Shown here: positions 44,032 through 53,047 of the stretch, piece after piece | Position numbering within the stretch: the first letter of the stretch is position 1 | Layout of the letters: every line of letters begins with the position of its first letter | Assembly: GCA_039636865.1 (NCBI GenBank) | Contig: CP144172.1 | Coordinates: 186,001 to 250,000, forward strand | Reading direction: 5' to 3' | DNA length: 64,000 nucleotides | DNA from: Dermatophilaceae bacterium Sec6.4 | GTDB taxonomy: Bacteria; Actinomycetota; Actinomycetes; Actinomycetales; Dermatophilaceae | Program-made: the position numbers and the translations under genes | The notes under the pieces: model-generated | Seen by the model: the letters and a program-made list of their open reading frames with translations, nothing else | Database searches by the model: none | Told to the model about the DNA's origin: nothing

Positions 44032-44991
44032 ATGTCACATCCAAGCAACGGCGACGAGTCCGGAAACCAGTCCGGCGGTTTCAACCGCCCCAACAGCCTC
44101 GGCCAGGGCTGGGAGCAGGACCAGCAGCAGGACGCCGACCAGCAGGTCGACGCGCCCTTCGACAACGAGTCCAACGTCCAAGGCGACGAGCAGAACGGTG
44201 CGTACGGAAACGGCCAGAGCGGTCAGCCGGACGACTTCCAGTCCGCAGGGCACGGGTACACCGATGGGGCGAGCGCAAACCCTCAGTTCTCCCAGCCGCA
44301 GTTCTCCCAGCCTGAATCCGCGCAGCCGCAATCCTCCGAGCCGCAGTCTTCGCAGGCCGGCGGATCACAGCAGTCAGGCTCCCAGCAGTCGGGCTACTCA
44401 GGTAGCTACGAGCCGGTGGCGCCCTACAGCCGCCCGGATCAGCAGGAGCCGGCCGGTTACGGACAGCCAGCCGGACACAGCGAAGCTCCCGAACACGTCG
44501 CGCAGGGCGGGCCGGACGATCGCCAGCAGCAGAGTCAGCAGGGCTGGGCTCAACCGCAGCAGCAGTCCGGCGGATATGCCGCCCCGCAGGGCAGCTTTGG
44601 ACAACAGGGCACCCAGGGCCAACAGGGCACTCAGAACTCCTTCGGTCAGCAGGCGCAGGCTCAGGTCGGCCAGGTCGTCAGCGGCGCGGGCGACGGTGTC
44701 GGGGCACTCATCAGCGACTTCGCATTCAAGAAGTCGCTGACCGAGAAGCTCGCGTCCCTGGTCTTTCTGGTGACGGTTGTGTGGGCAGTGCTGCACTTCC
44801 TGGCCAACCTGGTCTTCAACTTCGGCAGCCGGGGCGACGGCCAGTACTCGGTCAGCAACATGGGCACCGGTTCGGCGCTGGTCAACACGCTGGCGGACCT
44901 GGCGTGGCTGATCCTGGTCGTGGGAGTCGCGCGGATTCTGCTGGAACTCGCGGTCAACGTCGCCAGGATCGCCGGGCGCGAGAAGAAGTAG
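44032..44991 (+). CDS. DUF4282 membrane protein with a long Gln/Ser/Gly-rich N-terminus
   Basis: 319 residues. The first 220 are low complexity, dominated by Gln, Ser, Gly, Pro and Asn, with short repeats (SQPQFSQPES; FGQQGTQGQQGTQ). The C-terminal 95 residues form the DUF4282 domain (LISDFAFKKSLTEKLASLVF) with two membrane helices around a short loop. Such proteins are common in actinobacteria; function unknown. The disordered part should face the cytoplasm. It is divergent from the MMPL gene. Confidence 0.82.
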   Translation: MSHPSNGDESGNQSGGFNRPNSLGQGWEQDQQQDADQQVDAPFDNESNVQGDEQNGAYGNGQSGQPDDFQSAGHGYTDGASANPQFSQPQFSQPESAQPQSSEPQSSQAGGSQQSGSQQSGYSGSYEPVAPYSRPDQQEPAGYGQPAGHSEAPEHVAQGGPDDRQQQSQQGWAQPQQQSGGYAAPQGSFGQQGTQGQQGTQNSFGQQAQAQVGQVVSGAGDGVGALISDFAFKKSLTEKLASLVFLVTVVWAVLHFLANLVFNFGSRGDGQYSVSNMGTGSALVNTLADLAWLILVVGVARILLELAVNVARIAGREKK

Positions 44992-45003
44992 CGCCCGCCT
45001 CTT

Positions 45004-45080
45004 CATCGAGCGGCAGGGTCCAGGCTCGAGCGGCGGGGTTAGATACCCGCCGCTCGACGCCGGACCCCGCCGCTCGACGG
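45004..45080. repeat. Nested palindromic repeat, TCGAGCGGC family, long form (copy B)
   Basis: Outer arms TCGAGCGGCAGGGTCC (45006-45021) and GGACCCCGCCGCTCGA (45062-45077) pair at 15 of 16 positions. Inside is a perfect 12-bp stem TCGAGCGGCGGG (45026-45037) / CCCGCCGCTCGA (45046-45057). It lies between the DUF4282 gene and bioF and matches the layout of copy A at 38447. Confidence 0.8.
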
Positions 45081-45218
45081 TGACGGTTGACAGTTGGGTG
45101 GAGCCGGCGGTCAGAAACAAACCACGAACAGGTCTATGCGATATCCACGTCGGTGAGCAATGCTGGAGGCCTCGAGACCCTCGGTGCAGCGAAGGTCGCC
45201 AGAGGAACAGGTGCAGGG

Positions 45219-46337
45219 ATGAGTGCGTTCGAGCAGTATCTACGCGAGGCAGCAGCGGCGCGGGACGCCGCGGGGCTGACCCGTCGAGTGGTCGTCCGGG
45301 GGGTGACACAGGCTATTGATCTCGCCGGAAACGACTATCTGGGACTGCGGCGTGATCCTGCCGTCGTCGATGGAGCCGTCGCCGCGCTGGAGTACTTCGG
45401 CTCCGGCGCCAGTGCGTCACGCCTGGTCACCGGCACGTGGCCGATCCATGAGGATCTCGAAGCCGCGCTGGCCGACCACCTGCAGACAGATTCGGCGCTG
45501 GTCTTCTCCACCGGGTACCAGGCCAATCTGGCCGTGATGACAGCCCTGGCCGACGCCGACACACTGATCGTCTCCGATGAGCACAATCACGCCTCGCTCA
45601 TCGACGGTATGCGGATGTCCCGGGCAGCACGCATCGTCGTCGCGCACAACGACGTCGCGGCGTACGAACGGGCTCTCGCGCAACGCACGCAGACACGGGC
45701 CCTGATCGTGACCGAGTCGATCTTCTCCGTCCTCGGGGACACCTCACCGATCGCAGCGTTGTCGCAGCTCGCCACCCGGTACGACGCCCTGCTGGTAGTT
45801 GACGAAGCGCACGCCCTCGGCGTCGTCGGGGACCGCGGCGAAGGTCTGGTGTCCGCACTCGGACTCGCCGCCGAGCCGCACATCGTCATCACCCTCAGCC
45901 TCGCCAAATCCCTTGCCTCACAAGGTGGTGCGGTGCTCAGCTCGGAGTTGATCCGCACTCACCTCATCAACACGGCGCGCTCGTTCGTCTACGACACCGG
46001 ACTGTCACCAGCCTCCGCGGGCGCCGCGCTGGGCGCCCTCGATGTGCTGATCGAACGGCCGTCGCTGGCCAAGGAGGTTCGCACCATTGCCGCCGAGCTG
46101 GCTGCTGCCTGCGGCGTTCCGACCCCTGATGCCGCGGTCATGTCGGTGCGGATGGCCGGGTCTCGCGAGGCGCTGGCCGCAGTCGATGTGTGCGCGGCCC
46201 ACGGTGTGCGGATCGGTTGCTTCCGACCGCCATCGACGCCGGACGGCAGTTCCCGGCTACGACTGACTGCGCATGCCGGTCTGTCGACGCGAGATCTGCA
46301 GCACTGCGCCGAAGTACTGCAGCGAGTGGCTCGTTGA
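45219..46337 (+). CDS. bioF: 8-amino-7-oxononanoate synthase
   Basis: 372 residues from the ATG at 45219; the frame is open to 45087 but that part has no coding features. Alpha-oxoamine synthase fold: LAGNDYLGLRRDP, GSGASASRLVTGTWPIHEDLE, SDEHNHASLIDGMRMS, VVDEAHALGVVG, and the PLP lysine in TLSLAKSLASQGG (family often GTLGKALG). It condenses pimeloyl-thioester with alanine, the first committed step of biotin ring assembly. The stop overlaps bioD by four bases. Confidence 0.92.
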   Translation: MSAFEQYLREAAAARDAAGLTRRVVVRGVTQAIDLAGNDYLGLRRDPAVVDGAVAALEYFGSGASASRLVTGTWPIHEDLEAALADHLQTDSALVFSTGYQANLAVMTALADADTLIVSDEHNHASLIDGMRMSRAARIVVAHNDVAAYERALAQRTQTRALIVTESIFSVLGDTSPIAALSQLATRYDALLVVDEAHALGVVGDRGEGLVSALGLAAEPHIVITLSLAKSLASQGGAVLSSELIRTHLINTARSFVYDTGLSPASAGAALGALDVLIERPSLAKEVRTIAAELAAACGVPTPDAAVMSVRMAGSREALAAVDVCAAHGVRIGCFRPPSTPDGSSRLRLTAHAGLSTRDLQHCAEVLQRVAR

Positions 46338-47014
46338 CCGAACGGACCGTTGAGGCACCGACCGCGTGCCCGGTCATTCTCGTCACCGGCACCGGCTCGA
46401 AAGTCGGCAAAACCATCGCCACCGCAGCTGTCGCAGCAGCGCTGACCGGGCAGGGCCAACGGGTGTCGGCGATGGAACCGGCCTACTCAGCACCATCGGC
46501 ACCCGCTGCCGGGGGCACCGTCGATGTCGCCGAAACCAGCGAGGTGTCACGCCTGACCGGAATCGATGCACGGCGATTCGGCCCGGCGAGCGTTGACGAA
46601 CACGCGACCGCGATCGCCGATCTGGCGAGCAGCGGCTGCTATGACGCGGTCCTGGTCGATGGGACAGGCGGTCTGCTTGCGTGGATCGATGCGTCCGGCG
46701 GGACCCTTGCCGACCTCGCCACAGCTCTGCAGCGGCACGACCTACGCACCGGCTTCGTGGTCGTCGCAGACTCTGGCCCTGACGCGCTGAGCCATGCCGC
46801 ACTCACCCTGGAAGTACTGAACGCCCGCAAGCTGGACCTCGTGGGGATCATCGGCGGGTCGGCGCCACGCAGCGACGATCTGGTAGGCCACACGAGGCTC
46901 GAGCAGCTACGGCAGGCAGCGGACGGACGGTTTCTGGGTTGCCTACCGCAGCACGCCGGTCAGCTACCGGTAGACAACTTCAGGGCATCCGCAGGCGATT
47001 GGCTGCTGCTGTGA
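46334..47014 (+). CDS. bioD: Dethiobiotin synthetase
   Basis: 226 residues from a TTG at 46334 that overlaps the bioF stop as TTGA. The P-loop is GTGSKVGKT (family typically GTDTxVGKT), followed by a switch-like region, VLVDGTGGLLAWID and FVVVADSGPDALSHAALTLE. It carboxylates and cyclises 7,8-diaminononanoate to dethiobiotin with ATP. bioA and bioB are not in the window. The substitution of Asp by Gly in the P-loop is unusual. Confidence 0.85.
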   Translation: MTERTVEAPTACPVILVTGTGSKVGKTIATAAVAAALTGQGQRVSAMEPAYSAPSAPAAGGTVDVAETSEVSRLTGIDARRFGPASVDEHATAIADLASSGCYDAVLVDGTGGLLAWIDASGGTLADLATALQRHDLRTGFVVVADSGPDALSHAALTLEVLNARKLDLVGIIGGSAPRSDDLVGHTRLEQLRQAADGRFLGCLPQHAGQLPVDNFRASAGDWLLL

Positions 47015-47038
47015 AGGTTGACCTGATCTACTGAGCTG

Positions 47039-48409
47039 ATGATGAGCAGGCAGCGCGAGACGCTGTGGGAGTACGAACGCGGCGCCCTGTGGGTACTACC
47101 CGGTCTCGCGGTCATGGCGGCGTTGTTGCTCGGCGGTCTGCTCTCCTCGATCAGCGTGCCCAACCGCTCCATAATGCACTACCTCGTCTTCGAGGGCACC
47201 TCGGACGATGCGCGCAATCTGCTGATCGGCATCACCGGCACCATCGTCACCGTCATCGCCCTGGTGCTCGGGCTGATGGTGGTCGCGTTGACATTGTCCT
47301 CGACGCAGTTCTCGCCCCGCCTGCTACGCAATTTCCTGCGGGACCGGCCGAACAAACTGGTGCTCAGCGCATTCGTCGCAACGTTCTCCTACTCCGCTGC
47401 CGGCCTCTACACAGTCGGGGTCTCGGCGGGCAGCCGGAGCGTCAACTTCCCCCGACTCGCCGTCACCGGCGCGATCCTGCTGCTCTTCGTGAGCCTCTTC
47501 GCACTCGTCTACCAGGTGCATCACGTCTCCCACTCGATGCAGCTGGACGAGATCATGCGGCGCGTGCAGAACGAGACGCAGAGCGTGCTGCGGCATCAGC
47601 GCGTGCGGCCGTGTGACACCCCTGCGCCACTACGGCCGCCCTGGGCCAAGGAGGTGTCGGCGACCCGGTCCGGATACGTGCAGACAGTGCATGCCGAACG
47701 GTTGATAGGTCTCGCCGACCGACTGCGGATGCACGTCGCGGTGATCCCGCGGATCGGTGACCATGTCGTGTCCGGGTCGCCCCTCGCGTGGGTGTGGCGC
47801 GACGACCCGGCCGATGCCCTGGGCGACGTTCACCTGCACGACGGGGCCCACCATACGGTCCGGCTCGGTTTCGAGCGCACCTCCGAGCAGGATGTGGCTT
47901 TCGGGCTGAGGCAACTGGTCGACATCGCCTCCAAGGCGCTGTCCCCCGCTGTGAACGACCCGTACACCGGTGTCCAGGCGGTCAATCACCTCGCGGTGGT
48001 GATGGCCACCATCGCCAGGCGCAGTCACGGCACGACGGTGCATGAGGGACCCGGCGGCGGCAGCGTCACGGTACCGGGGTGGACCTTCGCGGACTACCTG
48101 GATCTGACGTGCGCGCAGATCCGCCGGTACGGCGCGTCGGAGCCCACCGTCATCCGGGAGCTGATCAGCCTGCTCAGCTCGACCGCGCACCTCACCGACG
48201 ACCCGGCGCGTCGGGCCGAGATCCTGCATCAACTGGACCTGATGGTGTCCGATGCCGAGCGGGAGATCGCCCAACCCGCCGACCTGGTCGACATCTATGC
48301 CGCGGCGAAGGATCTTCGGGACCGGCTGGCCGTGGCGCAGTCGCTGCATGCCGCCCCTGACCCGCCCCCGACGGTGGCCGCGAACAGCCCGGCGCTGCCC
48401 CCTCGTTGA
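47039..48409 (+). CDS. DUF2254 membrane protein
   Basis: 456 residues; ATG 47039 or the adjacent ATG 47042. Four N-terminal helices within the first 180 residues, including VLPGLAVMAALLLGGLLSSI and the highly conserved VIALVLGLMVVALTLSSTQFSPRLLRNFLRD. The large cytoplasmic part includes QDVAFGLRQLVDIASKALSPAVNDPYTGVQAV. This is the standard architecture of the family, whose function is not established. It precedes the phosphatase gene by 21 bases. Confidence 0.88.
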   Translation: MMSRQRETLWEYERGALWVLPGLAVMAALLLGGLLSSISVPNRSIMHYLVFEGTSDDARNLLIGITGTIVTVIALVLGLMVVALTLSSTQFSPRLLRNFLRDRPNKLVLSAFVATFSYSAAGLYTVGVSAGSRSVNFPRLAVTGAILLLFVSLFALVYQVHHVSHSMQLDEIMRRVQNETQSVLRHQRVRPCDTPAPLRPPWAKEVSATRSGYVQTVHAERLIGLADRLRMHVAVIPRIGDHVVSGSPLAWVWRDDPADALGDVHLHDGAHHTVRLGFERTSEQDVAFGLRQLVDIASKALSPAVNDPYTGVQAVNHLAVVMATIARRSHGTTVHEGPGGGSVTVPGWTFADYLDLTCAQIRRYGASEPTVIRELISLLSSTAHLTDDPARRAEILHQLDLMVSDAEREIAQPADLVDIYAAAKDLRDRLAVAQSLHAAPDPPPTVAANSPALPPR

Positions 48410-48430
48410 CCGAGGCTGTTGACTGGGACG

Positions 48431-48931
48431 ATGCCCGCCCCCTACCGCGTCAGTTTCGTGTGCACCGGCAACATCTGCCGCTCCCCGATGGGCGATGTGA
48501 TCCTGCGCTCCATGCTCGCCGACGTCGGACTCACCGAGGTGGTCGACGTCGATTCCTGCGGCACCGGCGAGTGGCACGTCGGGCAGCCCGCCCAGCCGCT
48601 GGCTCTCGCGGCCCTGGCCGAGGCTGGGTACGACGGGTCGCCGCACCGGGCCCGACAACTCGATGCGAGCTTCGTGACCGAACGCGATCTGCTGCTCGCC
48701 CTGGATGACGGGCATCTGCGGTGGCTGCGCACATTGTCCCGCAAGGCCCGCGGCACTGCCGAGGTCAAACTGTTGCGCGAGTTCGACCCCACTGCCGTCG
48801 AGGAAGGCACGCTGGAGGTCGATGACCCCTACGGCGGCACGCCGCAGGACTACGAGCGGGCCCGTGCGGAGATCGAGCGCGCCTGCGCGGGTCTGACGCG
48901 TTGGCTCGCATCCCAGCTGGCGACACGCTGA
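48431..48931 (+). CDS. Low-molecular-weight protein-tyrosine phosphatase
   Basis: 166 residues from the ATG at 48431; the TTG at 48419 is an alternative. Active-site loop FVCTGNICRSP (C-x5-R-S) near the N-terminus, and the general-acid Asp in DDPYGGTPQDYE. The length is slightly above the usual 150. These enzymes dephosphorylate tyrosine on host or own proteins, often in capsule or wall regulation. Probably cotranscribed with DUF2254. Confidence 0.93.
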   Translation: MPAPYRVSFVCTGNICRSPMGDVILRSMLADVGLTEVVDVDSCGTGEWHVGQPAQPLALAALAEAGYDGSPHRARQLDASFVTERDLLLALDDGHLRWLRTLSRKARGTAEVKLLREFDPTAVEEGTLEVDDPYGGTPQDYERARAEIERACAGLTRWLASQLATR

Positions 48932-49042
48932 TCCACGACGCGTTCCCTTCGGCGCCCCCAGCCGCGCACGGACGCCTGCTGTCACACCTGCTCGATAGGG
49001 TCGAGCTCGGCCCGAACCTTTCCCCGCCCCAAGGAGTACGAC

Positions 49043-49822
49043 ATGCCCGCCCGTGACGTCACCGAGATTGCTTGGCCGCCCGGCAGCCCCTGCTGGGCGG
49101 AGTGCGCGTTCGAGCCGGAGCACCGCGGCATGCATCACGCGCGCGACTTCTACGAGAAACTCTTCGGTTGGCGCACCGTCGAGGCCGACGAAGACCAGGG
49201 CCGTTACGTCACCTGCCTGAATGACGAGCGAGCCGCCGCCGGCCTCTCCCCGGAGCTCGAGGAGGGCGAGAAACCCGACTGGGTCACCTTTTTCGCCACC
49301 CACAACGTCGACGCCTCCGCCGAGGCCGTCACCCGAGCCGGTGGCCTCGTACGCACTGGGCCGGTCGACGTCGGCGATCGGGGGCGGGTTGCCTACTGCA
49401 CCGACCCGGGCGGTGCGCACTTCGCGCTATGGCAGGCGGGGGCCCACCAGGGCTTCGGTATCGTCGCCGAGCCGGGTGCCGTTGCCTGGCACACCCTGCT
49501 CACCCGTGACATGGCCCTCACCCGGGCGTTCTACGCCGAGGTGCTCGGCTGGACCTATGAAGACCGCGCACCCGACCTGACGATGGCCGCACTGGCCGAC
49601 GGCGCCCAGGTCGCCGGTCTGCACCTGGCCGACCACCTGCCCGACAATGTGCCCTCGCACTGGCTGATCCACTTCTCCGTCGTCGACCGCGACTCCTCCG
49701 CACAGATCGCGCAGAATCTGGACGCCGATGTGCTGATGACCAGCGACTCCCCGATGGGCCCCGAGGCACTGGTTCGCGGTAAGCACGGCGAGTTGTTCAG
49801 CCTCATCCAGGTCAGCGACTGA
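49043..49822 (+). CDS. VOC family protein with two glyoxalase-like domains
   Basis: 259 residues. Two VOC modules: residues 5-125 (WAECAFEPEHRGMHHARDFYEKLFGW) and 140-255 (VAWHTLLTRDMALTRAFYAEVLGW). Each begins with the beta-alpha-beta FYxxLFGW pattern. The pattern SPCW-x-E near the N-terminus is typical of this group. Possible roles are metal-dependent lyase, ring-opening dioxygenase or antibiotic binding; nothing decides. GACxTCCGAxx-type ribosome-binding AAGGAG precedes the ATG. Confidence 0.85.
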   Translation: MPARDVTEIAWPPGSPCWAECAFEPEHRGMHHARDFYEKLFGWRTVEADEDQGRYVTCLNDERAAAGLSPELEEGEKPDWVTFFATHNVDASAEAVTRAGGLVRTGPVDVGDRGRVAYCTDPGGAHFALWQAGAHQGFGIVAEPGAVAWHTLLTRDMALTRAFYAEVLGWTYEDRAPDLTMAALADGAQVAGLHLADHLPDNVPSHWLIHFSVVDRDSSAQIAQNLDADVLMTSDSPMGPEALVRGKHGELFSLIQVSD

Positions 49823-49895
49823 GCTGAGCCGCGGCCGAGACGGCCACCGAGCCTGTCGTACGACGCGCCACCCGCCGCCTGAGAGGATGGCCGTT

Positions 49896-51308
49896 ATGCG
49901 TTCGCTGGCCTCCACCACCCCGCCCATCGCCCTCGGTGCCCTCGACGGCCGCTACCGGGGCGTCGTCGAATCATTGATCGATCACCTCTCCGAGCCTGCG
50001 CTCAACCGCGCACGGGTACAGGTCGAGGTCGAGTGGCTGATCCACCTGACCGAGGTAGGCGCCGTGCCAGGCGTACGCAGGTTGACGCAGGACGAGCAGC
50101 GTCAGTTACGCGAGATCCCCGAACAGTTCGACCGCGCCGATATCGATGAGCTTGCGGAGATCGAGCGGGAGACGGTGCACGACGTGAAGGCCGTCGAGTA
50201 CTACCTCAAGCGTCGGCTGCCCCAGGTCGTCGGGGAGAGCGACGCGCCCGCGCTGTCCGAACTCATCCACTTTGCGTGCACCAGCGAGGACATCAACAAC
50301 CTGTCCTACGCGCTGATGGTCCAGGGCGCCGTTACCAAGGTGTGGGCACCGAAGGCGGCTCGGCTGGTCGCCCAGATCTCCGATATGGCGCGCGATCTGG
50401 CCGACGTACCGCTGCTCGCACATACCCACGGGCAGCCCGCGACGCCGACCACGATGGGCAAGGAGATCGCGGTGCTCGCCCACCGCCTCAGCCGTCAGCT
50501 ACGTCGTATCGAGGGCGCCGACTACCTCGGCAAGATCAATGGCGCAACCGGCACCTACGGCGCGCACACCGCCGCCGTGCCGGATACCGACTGGGTGACC
50601 GTCAGCCGTGATTTCGTGGAATCTCTTGGGCTGCAGTGGAATCCACTCACCACGCAGATCGAGAGCCACGACTGGCAGGCCGAGCTCTACTCCGACGTCG
50701 CGCGGTTCAACCGGGTGCTGCACAACCTGTGCACCGACTTCTGGACCTACATTTCGATGGGTTACTTCGCGCAGGTCCGCGGCCAGGGCACCGTCGGGTC
50801 CAGCACGATGCCGCACAAGGTCAACCCGATCCGCTTCGAGAACGCCGAGGCCAACCTGGAAGTCTCCAACGCACTGCTCGACGTGCTCTCGGCGACGCTC
50901 GTGCAGTCCCGGCTACAACGCGATCTGACCGACTCCTCGATGCAGCGCAATATCGGCACGGCGTTCGGGCATTCGCTGCTTGCGCTGGACAACGCCGGGC
51001 GCGGCCTGGCCGGTCTCGATGCCGTCCCGGAGACGATGGCCGCCGATCTGGACCGCAACTGGGAGGTACTCGGCGAGGCGATCCAGTCCGCGATGCGGGC
51101 GTTGGGTGCGGCCGGCGTTGCGGGCATGGATCAGCCGTACGAGCGCCTCAAGGAGCTCACCCGCGGGCGTCGGATCACCGGCGACGACCTCCGCGAGTTC
51201 GTGCGCGGCCTCGGCTTCCCGGCCGACGTCGAGGCCCGGATGCTGGCCCTGACGCCCGCGACATACGTCGGGCTGGCGCCGGCGCTGGTCGATCTCCTCG
51301 ACCGTTGA
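49896..51308 (+). CDS. purB: Adenylosuccinate lyase
   Basis: 470 residues from the ATG at 49896, eight to nine bases after GAGAGG; the ATG at 49887 abuts that site. Fumarase/aspartase superfamily signature GSSTMPHKVNPIRFE, N-terminal LGALDGRYRG, and the general-base region ACTSEDINNLSYAL. It acts twice in purine synthesis, releasing fumarate from SAICAR and from adenylosuccinate. The long PurB subtype (E. coli-like LDGRY start) is seen. Confidence 0.95.
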   Translation: MRSLASTTPPIALGALDGRYRGVVESLIDHLSEPALNRARVQVEVEWLIHLTEVGAVPGVRRLTQDEQRQLREIPEQFDRADIDELAEIERETVHDVKAVEYYLKRRLPQVVGESDAPALSELIHFACTSEDINNLSYALMVQGAVTKVWAPKAARLVAQISDMARDLADVPLLAHTHGQPATPTTMGKEIAVLAHRLSRQLRRIEGADYLGKINGATGTYGAHTAAVPDTDWVTVSRDFVESLGLQWNPLTTQIESHDWQAELYSDVARFNRVLHNLCTDFWTYISMGYFAQVRGQGTVGSSTMPHKVNPIRFENAEANLEVSNALLDVLSATLVQSRLQRDLTDSSMQRNIGTAFGHSLLALDNAGRGLAGLDAVPETMAADLDRNWEVLGEAIQSAMRALGAAGVAGMDQPYERLKELTRGRRITGDDLREFVRGLGFPADVEARMLALTPATYVGLAPALVDLLDR

Positions 51309-51324
51309 ACACCGAACAACCGTG

Positions 51325-51359
51325 ATCCAGCATGACCGCCACCGGCGGTCATGCTGGAT
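51325..51359. terminator. Bidirectional terminator between purB and the VOC gene
   Basis: Perfect 16-bp stem ATCCAGCATGACCGCC (51325-51340) / GGCGGTCATGCTGGAT (51344-51359) with a three-base loop. ACCGGCGGTCA is repeated at about 51364-51374. It lies between the convergent purB and VOC stops. Confidence 0.8.
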
Positions 51360-51431
51360 TTCCACCGGCGGTCAACGCTGTACTTCCGGACTGTCAAAGG
51401 CTGCTGCCGATGACACCGGCAGCCCGGGAGA

Positions 51432-52121
51432 TCAGATCGTGACGGGACCGGTATCGGTGTCGAAGCTCACCGAGAGCAGTCCCGGTGTGCCGTGCGGAGC
51501 GGCGAAGTCAAAATGAATACCTGGCTCCCACTCGTCGCGGTCCACGCCGGGCTTGCCGTTCAGGCCGAGCCACTCGCGCACACGCGTCGGTGAGCCGCCG
51601 ATCTGCAGACCCAGCAACTGGGCATGCGTGGGACCGTCGCCCGAGGGGTGTGGGGTGTTCTCGGCCCACTGGATGAAATAAGGGACCTGCGCATCGGAGG
51701 TCAGGCCCTTCAGGCCCAACTGCTTCCAGGTCAGCTCGACGCCGTCGGGACGGTGCCGGTTACCAGGCACCGACTGACGGCCCACCAAACCCTCCGCGAT
51801 GCCGATGTCGTCAACCCGGACGCACCAGCCGAGCCAGCCACCGCCGGCTTCGGAGCGGGCGCGCACAGCCTGGCCGAAGGGCGCCTTGTCCGAGGCGGGG
51901 TGATCGAGCACCTCGACCACCTCGACGAACCGCTCTCCCCGCAACGGGATGATCGAATTGCGGGTGCCGAAGCGTGGGTGTATACCGCCGTCACTCGGCT
52001 CGACACCCAGCAATGCCCCGACTCTCTTCGCCGTTGCGACTAATCCATCAGCACCGGCGGCGTACACGACATGGTCGACTCGCATGCCGAGCATCGTCGC
52101 ACTCATTGCCCCAATCTTCAT
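51432..52121 (-). CDS. VOC/glyoxalase-like domain protein
   Basis: Up to 229 residues. ATG 52121 overlaps the methyltransferase stop as ATGA, favouring translational coupling; the conserved part starts at MRVDHVVYAAG (ATG 52085). The sequence matches the Glyoxalase_3-like group: GTRNSIIPLRGERFVEVVEVLDHP and WLGWCVRVDDIGIAEGL. It probably binds a metal or an aromatic ligand; no function is assigned. It is the last gene of the serS-side run on the minus strand. Confidence 0.75.
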   Translation of the reverse strand: MKIGAMSATMLGMRVDHVVYAAGADGLVATAKRVGALLGVEPSDGGIHPRFGTRNSIIPLRGERFVEVVEVLDHPASDKAPFGQAVRARSEAGGGWLGWCVRVDDIGIAEGLVGRQSVPGNRHRPDGVELTWKQLGLKGLTSDAQVPYFIQWAENTPHPSGDGPTHAQLLGLQIGGSPTRVREWLGLNGKPGVDRDEWEPGIHFDFAAPHGTPGLLSVSFDTDTGPVTI

Positions 52122-52945
52122 ATTCGGGTCACTGCTGAGCCCGACTTCCGCTGCCGCACGGCCTCGTACAGGATGATCGCGGCGGACGTCGCGACGTTCA
52201 GAGAGTTCGCCGCGCCCGACATCGGAATCGCGACTTTCTCATCGGCCGCGGCGAGCACATCACCGGTAAGGCCCTGCTTTTCAGCACCGACCGCGATCGC
52301 CACCGGCCCCGTCAGATCGACCTCGGTGTACGACGTACGGGTATCCGGAGTGGCTGCGACCAGTCGGACACCGTGCTCACGCAGCCACGCCAGCGTCTGC
52401 GCGGTGCTCGCTGTCGCTACCGGCAGCGCGAAGACCGTGCCCTTCGAGGCGCGTACGACATTGGGGTTGCCCCAGTCGGTCACCGGGTCGGCACTGATCA
52501 CGGCATCGACCCCCGCACCGTCTGCAGTACGCAGCATCGCGCCGAGGTTGCCCGGCTTCTCCACACCTTCCGCGAGCAGAATCAACGCGGCGTCACCGAC
52601 CGGTAGATCCCTCAGCGCACCCCCTGCGAGCGGCGCAACCGCTACGAACCCGTCCGCTCCCTCGCGGTAGGCGATCTTCTCGAACGCGGCGCGGTTCAAG
52701 CGCATCACCTGCGCGCCGCGATCTCCTGCCTCGCGCACCAGGGCAGCGCCGTCCGAGCCGGTCGCTGTCAGCTCCGGGCAGTGCAGCAACTGCCGCGGCA
52801 CCACCCCGGCGTCCAAGGCGAGCCGCAACTCGTCGTACCCCTCGATCAGCGTCAGGCCCAGTTCGTCGCGTCGCCGGCGTTTGCGTAAGGCGACAACGTC
52901 CTTGAGGCGGGGGTTGGACGGGGAGGTGATGATCAGATCCGGCAC
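52118..52945 (-). CDS. SpoU/TrmH family RNA methyltransferase
   Basis: 275 residues. An N-terminal RNA-binding region (ITSPSNPRLKDVVALRKRRRRDE) is followed by the SPOUT fold with its three motifs: EGVEKPGNLGAMLRTADGAGVDAVI, VAIAVGAEKQGL and IPMSGAANSLNVATSAAIILYE. These form the trefoil knot that binds S-adenosylmethionine. It 2'-O-methylates rRNA or tRNA; the target is not identified. Its stop overlaps the VOC start by four bases. Confidence 0.92.
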   Translation of the reverse strand: MPDLIITSPSNPRLKDVVALRKRRRRDELGLTLIEGYDELRLALDAGVVPRQLLHCPELTATGSDGAALVREAGDRGAQVMRLNRAAFEKIAYREGADGFVAVAPLAGGALRDLPVGDAALILLAEGVEKPGNLGAMLRTADGAGVDAVISADPVTDWGNPNVVRASKGTVFALPVATASTAQTLAWLREHGVRLVAATPDTRTSYTEVDLTGPVAIAVGAEKQGLTGDVLAAADEKVAIPMSGAANSLNVATSAAIILYEAVRQRKSGSAVTRI

Positions 52946-53047
52946 GGGATGACCCTACGGCGGCAGAGTTCACGCAGCTGGAGGCCGCCCGGCCCGACGT
53001 CGCCGCCCGCACCCGGCACTGCCACTGCCACTGCCCGGGAACGTGAC

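Noticed and set aside
45087..45218. N-terminal extension of bioF
   Set aside because: The 44 extra codons contain no BioF features and begin just after a palindromic repeat; the ATG at 45219 gives the normal family length.
47630..49420. 596-codon open frame on the minus strand
   Set aside because: It crosses three well-supported plus-strand genes (DUF2254, phosphatase, VOC) and has no recognisable domain.
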